Source: Methylophaga sp. UBA3192
GTDB lineage: Bacteria > Pseudomonadota > Gammaproteobacteria > Nitrosococcales > Methylophagaceae
Direction of reading: 5' to 3'
Assembly (NCBI GenBank): GCA_002363955.1
Contig: DEXE01000006.1
Location: 575,975 to 639,974 of the forward strand
Length of the DNA: 64,000 nucleotides
The number at the start of each line of letters is the position of its first letter. Within the stretch, counting starts at the first letter, position 1. The notes below the pieces were generated by a model. It did not search any database and was not told the origin of the DNA. It saw only the letters and a list, made by a program, of their open reading frames with translations. A program made the position numbers and the translations under genes. Positions 9,928 to 18,136 of the stretch are shown here, one piece after another.

Positions 9928-10221
9928 TCAGTTACCACCACATTTACCTTCACCGCATTTACCTTCTTTATCCTTTTTGCTGTCTTCACCACATTTGGCT
10001 TCGCCGCATTTTCCTTCTTTATCTTTTTTGCTGTCTTCACCGCATTTTGCTTCACCACATTTACCTTCTTCGTGATGTTTTGCTAACTGCATGTAACCAT
10101 TGGTTAATTCAGAAGATTGGAATGGGTTGCTATCAGCCGCAGCCATTGGTGATAAAGCCAGCCCCGCAGTCATTGCTGCACTGGCAGCCAATGCAATAGA
10201 GGTTTTTTTGTTCATAGCCAT
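9928..10221 (-). CDS. Secreted Cys-rich EGKCG-repeat peptide (HvfA-like)
   Basis: A 97-residue protein with a Sec signal peptide (residues 1 to about 29, Ala-rich, cleaved near AAADS) and a short mature part ending in repeats. The repeat unit EGKCGEAKCGEDSKKDK occurs twice and is followed by EGKCGEGKCGGN, giving six KCG motifs. This is the composition of HvfA-type precursors, whose EGKCG cysteines are changed to oxazolone/thioamide copper ligands by HvfB (DUF692) and HvfC. Neither enzyme is nearby, so the peptide may act unmodified as a thiol sink or metal binder. It is the first gene ahead of doxX-msrP-msrQ and diverges from a sigma/anti-sigma pair. AAGGA lies about 9 bases before the ATG. 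Confidence 0.82.
   Translation of the reverse strand: MAMNKKTSIALAASAAMTAGLALSPMAAADSNPFQSSELTNGYMQLAKHHEEGKCGEAKCGEDSKKDKEGKCGEAKCGEDSKKDKEGKCGEGKCGGN
9961..10062 (-). repeat. Two tandem 51-bp repeats inside the Cys-rich peptide gene
   Basis: Units at 9961-10011 and 10012-10062 are 51 bases each, nearly identical, and encode the 17-residue EGKCGEAKCGEDSKKDK unit twice (in a shifted register). The period is a multiple of three, so copy number could change without breaking the frame. Confidence 0.9.
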
Positions 10222-10437
10222 GTCTTAAATTCCTTATGTTTTAAATCACATCATCAGCCCGTCTCTATAGCCCGGGCTTGTTAGCATAGACTGACGAGTA
10301 AAACGTTTGTTACAAACTAAAGTAAAATTTTTCTCAATCGATGAATTTTGTAAAGATAAATCCAGTAAACATGTCTAAACTCAGATAAATATCCTATACG
10401 AGCAGCTAAGCATGTTTTTATTTATGTATCTAACAAC
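10222..10437. promoter_or_regulatory. Divergent control region, peptide operon versus sigma operon
   Basis: A 216-base intergenic space with no gene. On the minus strand TGTAAC (10309-10314) followed by CGTC (10293-10296) resembles an ECF sigma promoter, although the spacing, about 12 bases, is shorter than usual, so this is a weak call. The arrangement would let the sigma factor drive the peptide operon and itself. Confidence 0.35.
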
Positions 10438-11058
10438 ATGACGGAGAAGTTTGACCAGAAAGACTTTGGCGATGATGCAGCGTTAATTAAAGGCATGCTG
10501 GCCGGTGACTCAACGGCATTTGAAATAGCGGTAGCGTTGTACCATCCCAAAATGGTGATGATCGCCAAAGCTATCATTGGTGAAGCCTTTGCTGAAGAAA
10601 TCGCTCAGGATGCGTGGATTTCGGCTATCGGCTCACTGGCAGATTTTGGGGGGCGAAGCAGTTTGTATACCTGGCTGGTGCAAATTACAGCAAATGCTGC
10701 CAAAACCAGGTTACGCCGGGAAAAACGCCAGGTGTCATTAGATGAAAACTGGCAACAGCTTGATACAGATGACCGTTTTAATCATAAAGATCACTGGCGA
10801 GAGCAAGTTTCACAATGGGATATTGATACCCCTGAAGCAATCATTGCCAATCATCAGCTCAAGGAAATCATTCAGCAAACCTTTGCCCAACTGCCGCCAC
10901 AGCAACAAGCGGTATTAACTATGTATGATCTGGAAGGTGAGTCAATGCAGGAAATCTGTAACATTCTGAATATCTCTGCGTCCAATGCAAGAGTGTTATT
11001 GCATCGTGCACGCTCTGCGATACAGCAAAAAATCCATCAATATCAGGAAAATAGTTAA
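10438..11058 (+). CDS. ECF RNA polymerase sigma factor
   Basis: Redirects RNA polymerase to stress promoters. The 206-residue protein has sigma region 2 (about residues 12-90, including AEEIAQDAWISA and FGGRSSLYTWLVQITANAA) and region 4 (about 140-200, LPPQQQAVLTMYDLEGESMQ followed by a helix-turn-helix), with no region 1 or 3, typical of group IV factors. A zinc-finger anti-sigma gene starts one base after its stop. It diverges from the Cys-rich peptide-doxX-msrPQ operon, its likely target. The ECF subgroup cannot be assigned by eye. Confidence 0.92.
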   Translation: MTEKFDQKDFGDDAALIKGMLAGDSTAFEIAVALYHPKMVMIAKAIIGEAFAEEIAQDAWISAIGSLADFGGRSSLYTWLVQITANAAKTRLRREKRQVSLDENWQQLDTDDRFNHKDHWREQVSQWDIDTPEAIIANHQLKEIIQQTFAQLPPQQQAVLTMYDLEGESMQEICNILNISASNARVLLHRARSAIQQKIHQYQENS

Positions 11059-11059
11059 T

Positions 11060-11302
11060 ATGCTTAAATGCCGTGACATCGAAGCAATGGCCAGTGATTA
11101 TCTGGATAAAGATTTGTCATTTCAGCAACGCATGGCATTCAAGTTACATTTGTTTCTTTGCCATAACTGCCGAAACCATGTACGTCAGTTAAAAACCACC
11201 ATACTCAGTATCCGACAATTGCCAGCAACCCATGCGGTGATTGTTGACGACAAAATGAAAGCTCTGGCCAAACATCTTCAGGAAAACGCCAGCAAACAAT
11301 AA
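11060..11302 (+). CDS. Zinc-finger anti-sigma factor
   Basis: An 80-residue soluble protein with His30, Cys34 and Cys37 in HLFLCHNC, the zf-HC2/ZAS signature of anti-sigma factors that hold ECF sigma factors through a redox-sensitive zinc site. I chose the ATG at 11060, one base after the sigma stop; an upstream in-frame reading would overlap the sigma gene. No membrane segment is present, so the sensor is probably cytosolic and may release the sigma factor when its cysteines are oxidised or metallated (inference). Confidence 0.85.
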   Translation: MLKCRDIEAMASDYLDKDLSFQQRMAFKLHLFLCHNCRNHVRQLKTTILSIRQLPATHAVIVDDKMKALAKHLQENASKQ

Positions 11303-11326
11303 ATGTCTGCTGGCACTGAATAATCT

Positions 11327-11572
11327 CTATTTCTGATACTTTTGTTTCCACTCGTCATAAGACATGCCATAGACATGTTCACGGGCAGCATCATAATCCA
11401 TTTCCACGCCCTTTTCTTCTGCCGCGGCCAGATACCATTTAGACAGGCAATTACGGCAAAAACCTGCCAGATTCATTAAATCAATATTCTGTACGTCAGT
11501 ACGTTCCTGTAAATGTGCAACCAATCTGCGAAATGCCGCAGCTTCCAGTTCAGTTTGTGTTTGTTTGTCCAT
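11327..11572 (-). CDS. DUF1244 family small protein
   Basis: An 81-residue protein matching the DUF1244 family, common in proteobacteria and of unknown function, with the conserved GFCRNCLSKWY segment (two cysteines) and the C-terminal YGMSYDEWK. The start at 11572 is set by AGAGGA six to seven bases upstream and makes the gene overlap the end of the ABC ATPase gene by 23 bases, so it is the last cistron of the gyrA-to-ABC run. Confidence 0.85.
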   Translation of the reverse strand: MDKQTQTELEAAAFRRLVAHLQERTDVQNIDLMNLAGFCRNCLSKWYLAAAEEKGVEMDYDAAREHVYGMSYDEWKQKYQK

Positions 11573-13583
11573 CTTCATCCTCTTCATATAAAAAACAATT
11601 AACCTGATGGCCATTTTCCAGCACCGTAGTGGATGGATACTGATCATGGCAAATTGGCATCACCTGCTGACAGCGTTGATGGAAATGACACCCTGCAGGT
11701 GGATTGGCGGGCGAAGGTAATTCGCCCCTGACCGCAACCTGCAGATGTTGCTTATTCAAATCCGGTACAGCGGCTAATAAAGCCTGTGTATAGGGATGTT
11801 TAGGCGAATCCAGCACTTGCTTGCGAGTACCCTGTTCGACAATTCTGCCCAGATACATTACAGCCACCCGATGCGCCAGATAATCCACTACACCGATATT
11901 ATGCGTAATAAATAAAAACGACAGCCCAAACTCATGTTGAATATCACGCAGTAAATTCAGAATTTGCGCCTGCACTGAGACATCCAGCGCACTGGTAGGC
12001 TCATCACAGATAATGACTTCAGGTTCAGTCGCCAGCGCACGAGCAATACAAATCCGTTGACGTTGTCCCCCGGAAAATTCATGGGGGTAACGATGTCGGA
12101 TATCCGCACGCAGGCCGACACGTTCAAGTAATGAATCAACATATTCAGATCTGGCATCAGGATCTTTTCGAAACCTCGACCTGTCTATCGCTTCTTCAAT
12201 AATCTGCTCAACGGTCATCCTTGGATTCATTGATGAAAATGGATCCTGAAAAATGATCTGCAACTGACCCCGGTAAGGTTTTAATTCACGTTGAGATAGC
12301 CGGTTTAGCACTTTCCCCTGAAAACTCACTTCACCAGCAGTCACCTTAACCAGCTGTAAAATGCCTTTACCCACCGTGGTCTTGCCGCAGCCGGATTCGC
12401 CCACCAGTGCCAGCGTTTCAGCATTATGTAATGTCAGGTTGACACCATCCACCGCTTTAACGTGACCCACCGTGCGCTGCAAAATACCTTTGCGAATGGG
12501 GAAATGAATTTTTAATCCCCTGACATCAAGCGCATGCACCTGTGAGGGAACCACATCTGATAGGTGTGAAGCATGTAATGGTTTGATTGCTTCAGCTCGT
12601 GAAGAAACTATCGCAGAGTCATATAAATGACAACGGACACCTGTTTGTTCCGTTTCAATCCATCGTGGCTCATGCTGATGACAATGCTCCCAGGCATGAT
12701 CACAACGCTCAGCAAACCGGCAGCCAACAAAATTCTGATTTAACGGCGGGACATTGCCTTTAATCACTGTTAAACGTTGTTCACGTTTTTGTTCACCGGG
12801 CAAAGCTTCAAAGAGTTTTTGTGAATACGGGTGTTGGGGATGTTCAAAAAATGTCTGTCTGTCTGTCTGTTCTACAATTTGTCCGGCATACATCACAGCA
12901 ATGTGATCCGCCATCTGGGCTGCCACACCAAGATCATGCGTTATAAGTAAAATCGCCATCCCGGTATCACGCTGAATCTGTTTAAGTAAATCCAGTATCT
13001 GTGCCTGAATGGTGACGTCCAATGCTGTGGTGGGCTCATCCGCAATCAATAACTCCGGCTCACCGGCTAATGCCATGGCGATCATCACACGCTGTTTCAT
13101 GCCACCAGACATTTGATGTGGGTATTCTTTAAGGCGTCGCAGAGGATCAGGTATACCAACAGAATCCAGTAAGTTCACACTGCGCTGCTGTATATCCTGT
13201 GGCGATAATTTGAAATGCCAGCGCAATGTTTCACCGATCTGCTGCCCAATGGTCAATACTGGATTCAGAGAACTTTGTGGTTCCTGAAAGATCATAGCGA
13301 CCCGTCTGCCCCGAACCGACTCCATTTCTGCTTCGGAAAGTTTGAGCAGATCCTGACCATTTAAATTGATTTCACCTGCCACAATCTGACTGGCTGGGTA
13401 AGGATTCAACCTCAACAGGGACAATGCACTGATGGATTTACCACAGCCTGATTCGCCGAGTAAGGCAAAGGTCTCGCCTTGCTGGAGGGTAAAATCGATA
13501 CCATCAACCGCTTTAAAAGGCTGATCTTTACTGGCAAACCAGGTTTTGAGACCTTTAACCTCCAATAATGCCGTCGAACTCAT
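11550..13583 (-). CDS. Fused dual ATPase of an oligopeptide-type ABC transporter
   Basis: A 677-residue protein containing two ATPase domains in one chain, as in YejF or GsiA. Each has a Walker A (GESGCGKS near residue 39; GESGCGKT near 394), a signature (MSGGMKQRV; FSGGQRQRI) and a Walker B with DEPTTALD/DEPTSALD. Both halves carry the Cys-containing C-terminal oligopeptide/dipeptide extension (CRFAERC; CHFHQRC). It powers uptake of peptides or similar solutes with the permease encoded just upstream (4-base overlap). No substrate-binding protein or second permease is next to it. Confidence 0.9.
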   Translation of the reverse strand: MSSTALLEVKGLKTWFASKDQPFKAVDGIDFTLQQGETFALLGESGCGKSISALSLLRLNPYPASQIVAGEINLNGQDLLKLSEAEMESVRGRRVAMIFQEPQSSLNPVLTIGQQIGETLRWHFKLSPQDIQQRSVNLLDSVGIPDPLRRLKEYPHQMSGGMKQRVMIAMALAGEPELLIADEPTTALDVTIQAQILDLLKQIQRDTGMAILLITHDLGVAAQMADHIAVMYAGQIVEQTDRQTFFEHPQHPYSQKLFEALPGEQKREQRLTVIKGNVPPLNQNFVGCRFAERCDHAWEHCHQHEPRWIETEQTGVRCHLYDSAIVSSRAEAIKPLHASHLSDVVPSQVHALDVRGLKIHFPIRKGILQRTVGHVKAVDGVNLTLHNAETLALVGESGCGKTTVGKGILQLVKVTAGEVSFQGKVLNRLSQRELKPYRGQLQIIFQDPFSSMNPRMTVEQIIEEAIDRSRFRKDPDARSEYVDSLLERVGLRADIRHRYPHEFSGGQRQRICIARALATEPEVIICDEPTSALDVSVQAQILNLLRDIQHEFGLSFLFITHNIGVVDYLAHRVAVMYLGRIVEQGTRKQVLDSPKHPYTQALLAAVPDLNKQHLQVAVRGELPSPANPPAGCHFHQRCQQVMPICHDQYPSTTVLENGHQVNCFLYEEDEDGQTNTN

Positions 13584-14989
13584 CGTGCCCTCTGCATTCT
13601 TGGATCAAAGGCATCGCGTACCACATCGGCAAATAAGTTAGCGGCCAGTACCAACATGAACATCGAGATAAATGCTGCAGTTAAAGACCACCAGACCACC
13701 GGTTCACGGCCCATTTCAAGTCGTGCACTGTTAATCATATTGCCCCAACTGATCATTGATGGGTCAACGCCGACCCCGACATACGACAACACAGCTTCAG
13801 CCAGCACCAGTCCACTGAAGTCCAGCACCACAGTAATCAAAACGATATGCATCAGGTTTGGCAGGATATGGCGATGCAGGATATTCAGATTACTTACCCC
13901 TAATGATCGGGCAGCCAATACATATTCGGCTTCGCGTAATTTGAGTGTTTCACCCCGCAGGATACGGCACAGGCCTGTCCAACTTGTGACACCAAGTATC
14001 AAACACAAAAACAGCAAACGGATATCTGCCCTTTCGGCAATGGTGGCAAAGTTTTCTGGATGCGTATTCATATACACCTGCAACATTAATACTGCAGCTG
14101 CGATTAATAACACGCCGGGAATAGAGTTTAAGGTGGTGTAAATATACTGAATAACGTCGTCAACCCAGCCTTTGAAATAACCCGCGCTGATACCCAGGAA
14201 AATAGCCAGCGGTAACATTATCAGTGTAGTCAACGTGCCAATCGCCAGCCCTGTTCTGATGCTTTTCAGCGCCTGATACAGGACACTTTGCCCGACTTTA
14301 TCCGTGCCAAACACATGGTAATACTGGCTCAGCATTATCAATGTAATGCTTAACCAGCTCAGCAGAAAAATCATCAGATAAAAGGTGCGGATCGGATAAT
14401 CGGACTCTCCGCGCAGCAGCCGTTTGAGCTTAGCAAAAGCGGGATGCCGGTAACGTATCTTCCAATACAGAATATAAAAAACGATCAGCAGCGCTGTGAA
14501 GATGACAGCTGTATACGTGCTTTTCGCCACAATCCTGCTGACATCAGCCCATTTTTCTGTTTCAGTTGCCAGGTGTTGGGCGGAATGCTGTAACCGTGGA
14601 TAGTTGTATTCCAACTGCCCGCCCTGCACGACTTGCATTTCCTTGACAAATAAATGGGTTGCAAACGGCGCAGAATAAGTTTTTTCAACCTGAGTACGGA
14701 TGGGCGTTATCAGCCAGTCCAGTACACTAAGCACTTCAGTTGAATAATGTTGCTGTGTATTGCTCTCAGACGCTAATGCCGTTCGAAAATGCAATGAATC
14801 CAGAAAACCGATACTGACATAACTCAATAGGATAATGATGGAAATGACACCGCGTTTACGCTGCATCACCATAATCCAGGGAGCACGTAAATGCGGTTTA
14901 CTACGCAGGTAGAATATCCCAGCCGTTATAACAGCCAGCAGAATGAAAATCAGAATGTCGGTCCACAAAAATACCGGCAGAAAGGGCAT
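13580..14989 (-). CDS. DppC/YejE-type ABC permease with extended N-terminal part
   Basis: Inner-membrane subunit of a peptide-type importer. The 469-residue protein has a C-terminal permease domain (from about residue 235) with the coupling motif near EAEYVLAARSLGVSN and the family end NLFADVVRDAFDPR. It is about 120-150 residues longer than usual DppC/YejE: the first 230 residues contain two hydrophobic segments around a soluble region (about 70-150) that would face the periplasm. It starts 8 bases after ispH and overlaps the ATPase gene. A DppB-like partner is absent here. Confidence 0.87.
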   Translation of the reverse strand: MPFLPVFLWTDILIFILLAVITAGIFYLRSKPHLRAPWIMVMQRKRGVISIIILLSYVSIGFLDSLHFRTALASESNTQQHYSTEVLSVLDWLITPIRTQVEKTYSAPFATHLFVKEMQVVQGGQLEYNYPRLQHSAQHLATETEKWADVSRIVAKSTYTAVIFTALLIVFYILYWKIRYRHPAFAKLKRLLRGESDYPIRTFYLMIFLLSWLSITLIMLSQYYHVFGTDKVGQSVLYQALKSIRTGLAIGTLTTLIMLPLAIFLGISAGYFKGWVDDVIQYIYTTLNSIPGVLLIAAAVLMLQVYMNTHPENFATIAERADIRLLFLCLILGVTSWTGLCRILRGETLKLREAEYVLAARSLGVSNLNILHRHILPNLMHIVLITVVLDFSGLVLAEAVLSYVGVGVDPSMISWGNMINSARLEMGREPVVWWSLTAAFISMFMLVLAANLFADVVRDAFDPRMQRAR

Positions 14990-14997
14990 GGCTGTCC

Positions 14998-15960
14998 TTA
15001 GGTTGATTTTCTGAGGCTGGAAATATCCACTTTAAGTGCTTTCGGTAACGAGAAAGCAATATTTTCAATCTGGCCGGTATCTTCAGTAACCGCCTCAACG
15101 CCCAGCATTTTGAGTTTATCAACCACAGCCTGGACCAATGATTCAGGCGCAGATGCACCGGCAGTCAAACCAATATTCTGTTTGTCTTTCAACCAATCCA
15201 GACGTATTTCATCAGCATTATCGATAAGATAAGATTCTGTACCAAGTTTGGTAGCTAACTCTTTGAGTCTATTGGAGTTTGAGCTATTGATTGAGCCAAC
15301 CACCAGTACCAGATCACAATTTTCAGCCAAACGTTTTACGGCATCCTGACGATTCTGTGTGGCATAACAAATATCATCTTTACCTGGGCCAATGATGTTT
15401 GGAAAACGCTCTCGCAACGCATCGATGACCAGCTTGGTATCATCCACAGACAAGGTGGTTTGGGTTACAAATGACAGATTATTGGGATCATTGACTTTTA
15501 ATTTCGCCACATCTTCCGGTGACTCGACCAGATACATTGCTGTGGGATCAGCCGTATATTGTCCCATCGTGCCTTCCACTTCGGGATGCCCGGCATGCCC
15601 AATCAGAATGCATTCACGAGCCACTTTTTCATGTTTGGCGACCTCAAGGTGTACTTTAGTCACCAAAGGACAGGTCGCATCAAATACTTTCAGACCACGC
15701 TGTTTACCCTCTTCCTGCACCGCTTTGGAAACACCATGCGCACTGAAGATTAATGTGCTGTTATCGGGTACATCAGACAATTCTTCAATGAAAATCGCGC
15801 CTTTATTACGCAAGTCTTCAACGACTGTTCGGTTATGCACCACTTCATGACGTACATAGATCGGCGCACCAAATAGCTCCAGGGCACGCTCTACAATCTC
15901 AATAGCGCGATCCACTCCAGCACAAAACCCCCGAGGATTGGCTAAAACCAGTTTTGCCAT
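14998..15960 (-). CDS. ispH: 4-hydroxy-3-methylbut-2-enyl diphosphate reductase
   Basis: Last enzyme of the MEP isoprenoid pathway, a [4Fe-4S] reductase making IPP and DMAPP from HMBPP. The 320-residue protein has the three cluster cysteines in GFCAGV (residue 12), ATCPLV (about 96) and DICYAT (about 197), plus the conserved histidines in HEVVHN and GHAGHPE. It abuts the pheA stop with no gap, inside the gyrA-serC-pheA run. Confidence 0.97.
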   Translation of the reverse strand: MAKLVLANPRGFCAGVDRAIEIVERALELFGAPIYVRHEVVHNRTVVEDLRNKGAIFIEELSDVPDNSTLIFSAHGVSKAVQEEGKQRGLKVFDATCPLVTKVHLEVAKHEKVARECILIGHAGHPEVEGTMGQYTADPTAMYLVESPEDVAKLKVNDPNNLSFVTQTTLSVDDTKLVIDALRERFPNIIGPGKDDICYATQNRQDAVKRLAENCDLVLVVGSINSSNSNRLKELATKLGTESYLIDNADEIRLDWLKDKQNIGLTAGASAPESLVQAVVDKLKMLGVEAVTEDTGQIENIAFSLPKALKVDISSLRKST

Positions 15961-17049
15961 TTACAACACTGCCTTTGGATAAGAACCTAATACACGAAAA
16001 ACTGAGGATTCCGATTCCAGTTCCTGTAACGCACTGGCAACTACGGGATCCTGACAATGGCCGTCAATGTCGATAAAAAACACATATTCCCAGATACCTT
16101 TCCGTGAAGGTCTGGACTCAATACGACTCATACTAATACCTTTGTCAGCCAAAGGTTTGAGTAAGTTTTGTAACGCACCCGGTTTATTTTTTGTCGAAAC
16201 CAGTAACGCTGTTTTATCCACGCCTGATGGGCCAACATCCTGATTACCGATCACCAGAAAGCGGGTGGTATTCCCTGCTTCATCTTCAATGTTACTGGCC
16301 AGCACTTGCAAGCCATAAATTTCAGCGGCCGTACTTGCAGCAATTGCAGCGCAATCCTCACCCATTTCAGCAACACGTTTCGCCGCCTCGGAGTTGCTGT
16401 CCAGTGGAATCAGTTCCACTTGGGGAAGTTGATCACCCAACCATTGGCGGCATTGTGCCAAGGCCTGAGGATGAGCATAAACCTTTTTTATATCAAATAA
16501 TTGCGATGCATTGCTCAATAAGTAATGATGAATACGCAAGGTCACTTCACCGTTGATTTTCAGTGGCGAACTGGCGAATCTGTCAAGCGTATGGTTGACC
16601 ATGCCTTCTGTGGAGTTTTCAACCGGTACGACCCCATAACAAGCGTATTCTGTTTCAACGGCCCGAAATACATTGGCAATGGTGCTGACCGGATGTAACT
16701 CAGCGGAACCACCAAAATGTTTTAACGCTGCGGCCTGGGTAAACGAACCTTCAGGGCCTAGGTAAGCCACTTTTAAGGTTTTTTCTGCCGCCAGACAGGC
16801 GGACATAATTTCACGAAACAATCTGGCCATTTCTTTATCTGATAACGGGCCGGTATTGCGTTCCATTACCTGTCGCAAAATCATCGCTTCGCGCTCAGGC
16901 CGATAAAAATCGGTTTGTTCGCCGGACTGCTGTTTTATTTCGGCAACCTGATGCGCTAAAGCCGTACGTTCGTTTAATAAATCCTGTAACTGCCTGTCGA
17001 CTTTATCAATCTGTTCACGAACGGCTTGAAGGGCTTTTTTTTCGGACAT
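15961..17049 (-). CDS. pheA: Chorismate mutase / prephenate dehydratase (P-protein)
   Basis: Bifunctional enzyme leading from chorismate to phenylpyruvate in phenylalanine synthesis. The 362 residues divide into an AroQ chorismate mutase (1-90), a prephenate dehydratase (about 94-270; YLGPEGSFTQAAAL at its start and the catalytic TRF in AGNTTRFLVIG) and a C-terminal ACT domain (about 282-360, including ESRPSRKGIWEYVFFID) for phenylalanine feedback. It follows serC by 2 bases. Confidence 0.97.
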   Translation of the reverse strand: MSEKKALQAVREQIDKVDRQLQDLLNERTALAHQVAEIKQQSGEQTDFYRPEREAMILRQVMERNTGPLSDKEMARLFREIMSACLAAEKTLKVAYLGPEGSFTQAAALKHFGGSAELHPVSTIANVFRAVETEYACYGVVPVENSTEGMVNHTLDRFASSPLKINGEVTLRIHHYLLSNASQLFDIKKVYAHPQALAQCRQWLGDQLPQVELIPLDSNSEAAKRVAEMGEDCAAIAASTAAEIYGLQVLASNIEDEAGNTTRFLVIGNQDVGPSGVDKTALLVSTKNKPGALQNLLKPLADKGISMSRIESRPSRKGIWEYVFFIDIDGHCQDPVVASALQELESESSVFRVLGSYPKAVL

Positions 17050-17051
17050 GG

Positions 17052-18131
17052 TTAACCAAACCTGCGCTCAAATTCAGACATAAACCAGATGAGTTTATCA
17101 ACACCGGCTTCAGGCATAGCATTGTATATGCTGGCTCGCATTCCACCCAAATCCCGATGTCCCTTAAGCGTTAATAAGCCTTCTTTGGCTGCATCTGCCA
17201 GAAATTGTTTATCCAGATCACTGTTGGCCAGCGTAAACGGAATATTCATCCATGAGCGATAGCGTATATCCACTGGATTGGCATAAAAATCACTGCCATC
17301 AATAGCCGCATACAATTTGGCCGCTTTACGCTGATTGATTTCAGCCATGCCCTGTAAACCACCCTGCTGTTTCAGCCACTGAAACACCAAACCAGCAAGA
17401 TACCAGCTGTAAGTAGCCGGGGTGTTATACATTGAGCCATTGTCCGCATGAATTTTGTAGTCAAACATCACAGGTGTTCCCGGCAAGGTTTTACCAATCA
17501 AATCCTTACGCACAATGACAATACACAAACCGGCAGGACCGATATTTTTCTGTGCACCAGCGTAAATCAGCCCAAAACGATTGACATCAACCGGACGTGA
17601 CAGAATGGTTGATGACATATCAGCAATTAAAGGGGTATCCCCTACTTCCGGAATGTCAGCAAATTCCAGCCCATGAATAGTTTCATTGGGCGTGTAATGC
17701 ACGTAAGCCGCATTATCAGACAACTGCCACTCTGTTTCATCGGGAATGGTTCGATAATGCGATGGCTTGGCATCAGCGACCACATTCACTTTAGTATAGC
17801 GGCCTGCTTCAGCAATGGCTTTTTCTGACCATGCCCCGGTATTAAAATAATCTGCATGGCTTTTACCATTAAGCAGATTCATCGGAATCATCGAAAACTG
17901 GCTTGATGCTCCGCCTTGCAAAAACAGCACCGCATACTCGTCTGAAATTCCCATCAAATCACGTAAATCAGCTTCGGCTTGTTCTGCGATAGAAGTATAT
18001 TCCGGCCCCCGGTGACTCATTTCCATCACCGACATGCCTGTGCCATGCCAGTCCAGCATTTCCTGCTGGGCAATCAGCATCACTTCGTCCGGCAACATCG
18101 CTGGGCCGGCACTAAAATTATAGGCTCTCAA
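17052..18131 (-). CDS. serC: Phosphoserine aminotransferase
   Basis: PLP enzyme of serine synthesis, also able to act in pyridoxine synthesis. The 359-residue protein begins RAYNFSAGPAMLPDEV and has the PLP lysine in GAQKNIGPAG. Length is normal. It follows gyrA by 5 bases, an order shared by several gammaproteobacteria. Confidence 0.97.
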   Translation of the reverse strand: MRAYNFSAGPAMLPDEVMLIAQQEMLDWHGTGMSVMEMSHRGPEYTSIAEQAEADLRDLMGISDEYAVLFLQGGASSQFSMIPMNLLNGKSHADYFNTGAWSEKAIAEAGRYTKVNVVADAKPSHYRTIPDETEWQLSDNAAYVHYTPNETIHGLEFADIPEVGDTPLIADMSSTILSRPVDVNRFGLIYAGAQKNIGPAGLCIVIVRKDLIGKTLPGTPVMFDYKIHADNGSMYNTPATYSWYLAGLVFQWLKQQGGLQGMAEINQRKAAKLYAAIDGSDFYANPVDIRYRSWMNIPFTLANSDLDKQFLADAAKEGLLTLKGHRDLGGMRASIYNAMPEAGVDKLIWFMSEFERRFG

Positions 18132-18136
18132 AGTGC

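Noticed and set aside
9961..10062. Possible CRISPR-like repeats
   Set aside because: Units are tandem with no spacers and encode a protein repeat in frame.
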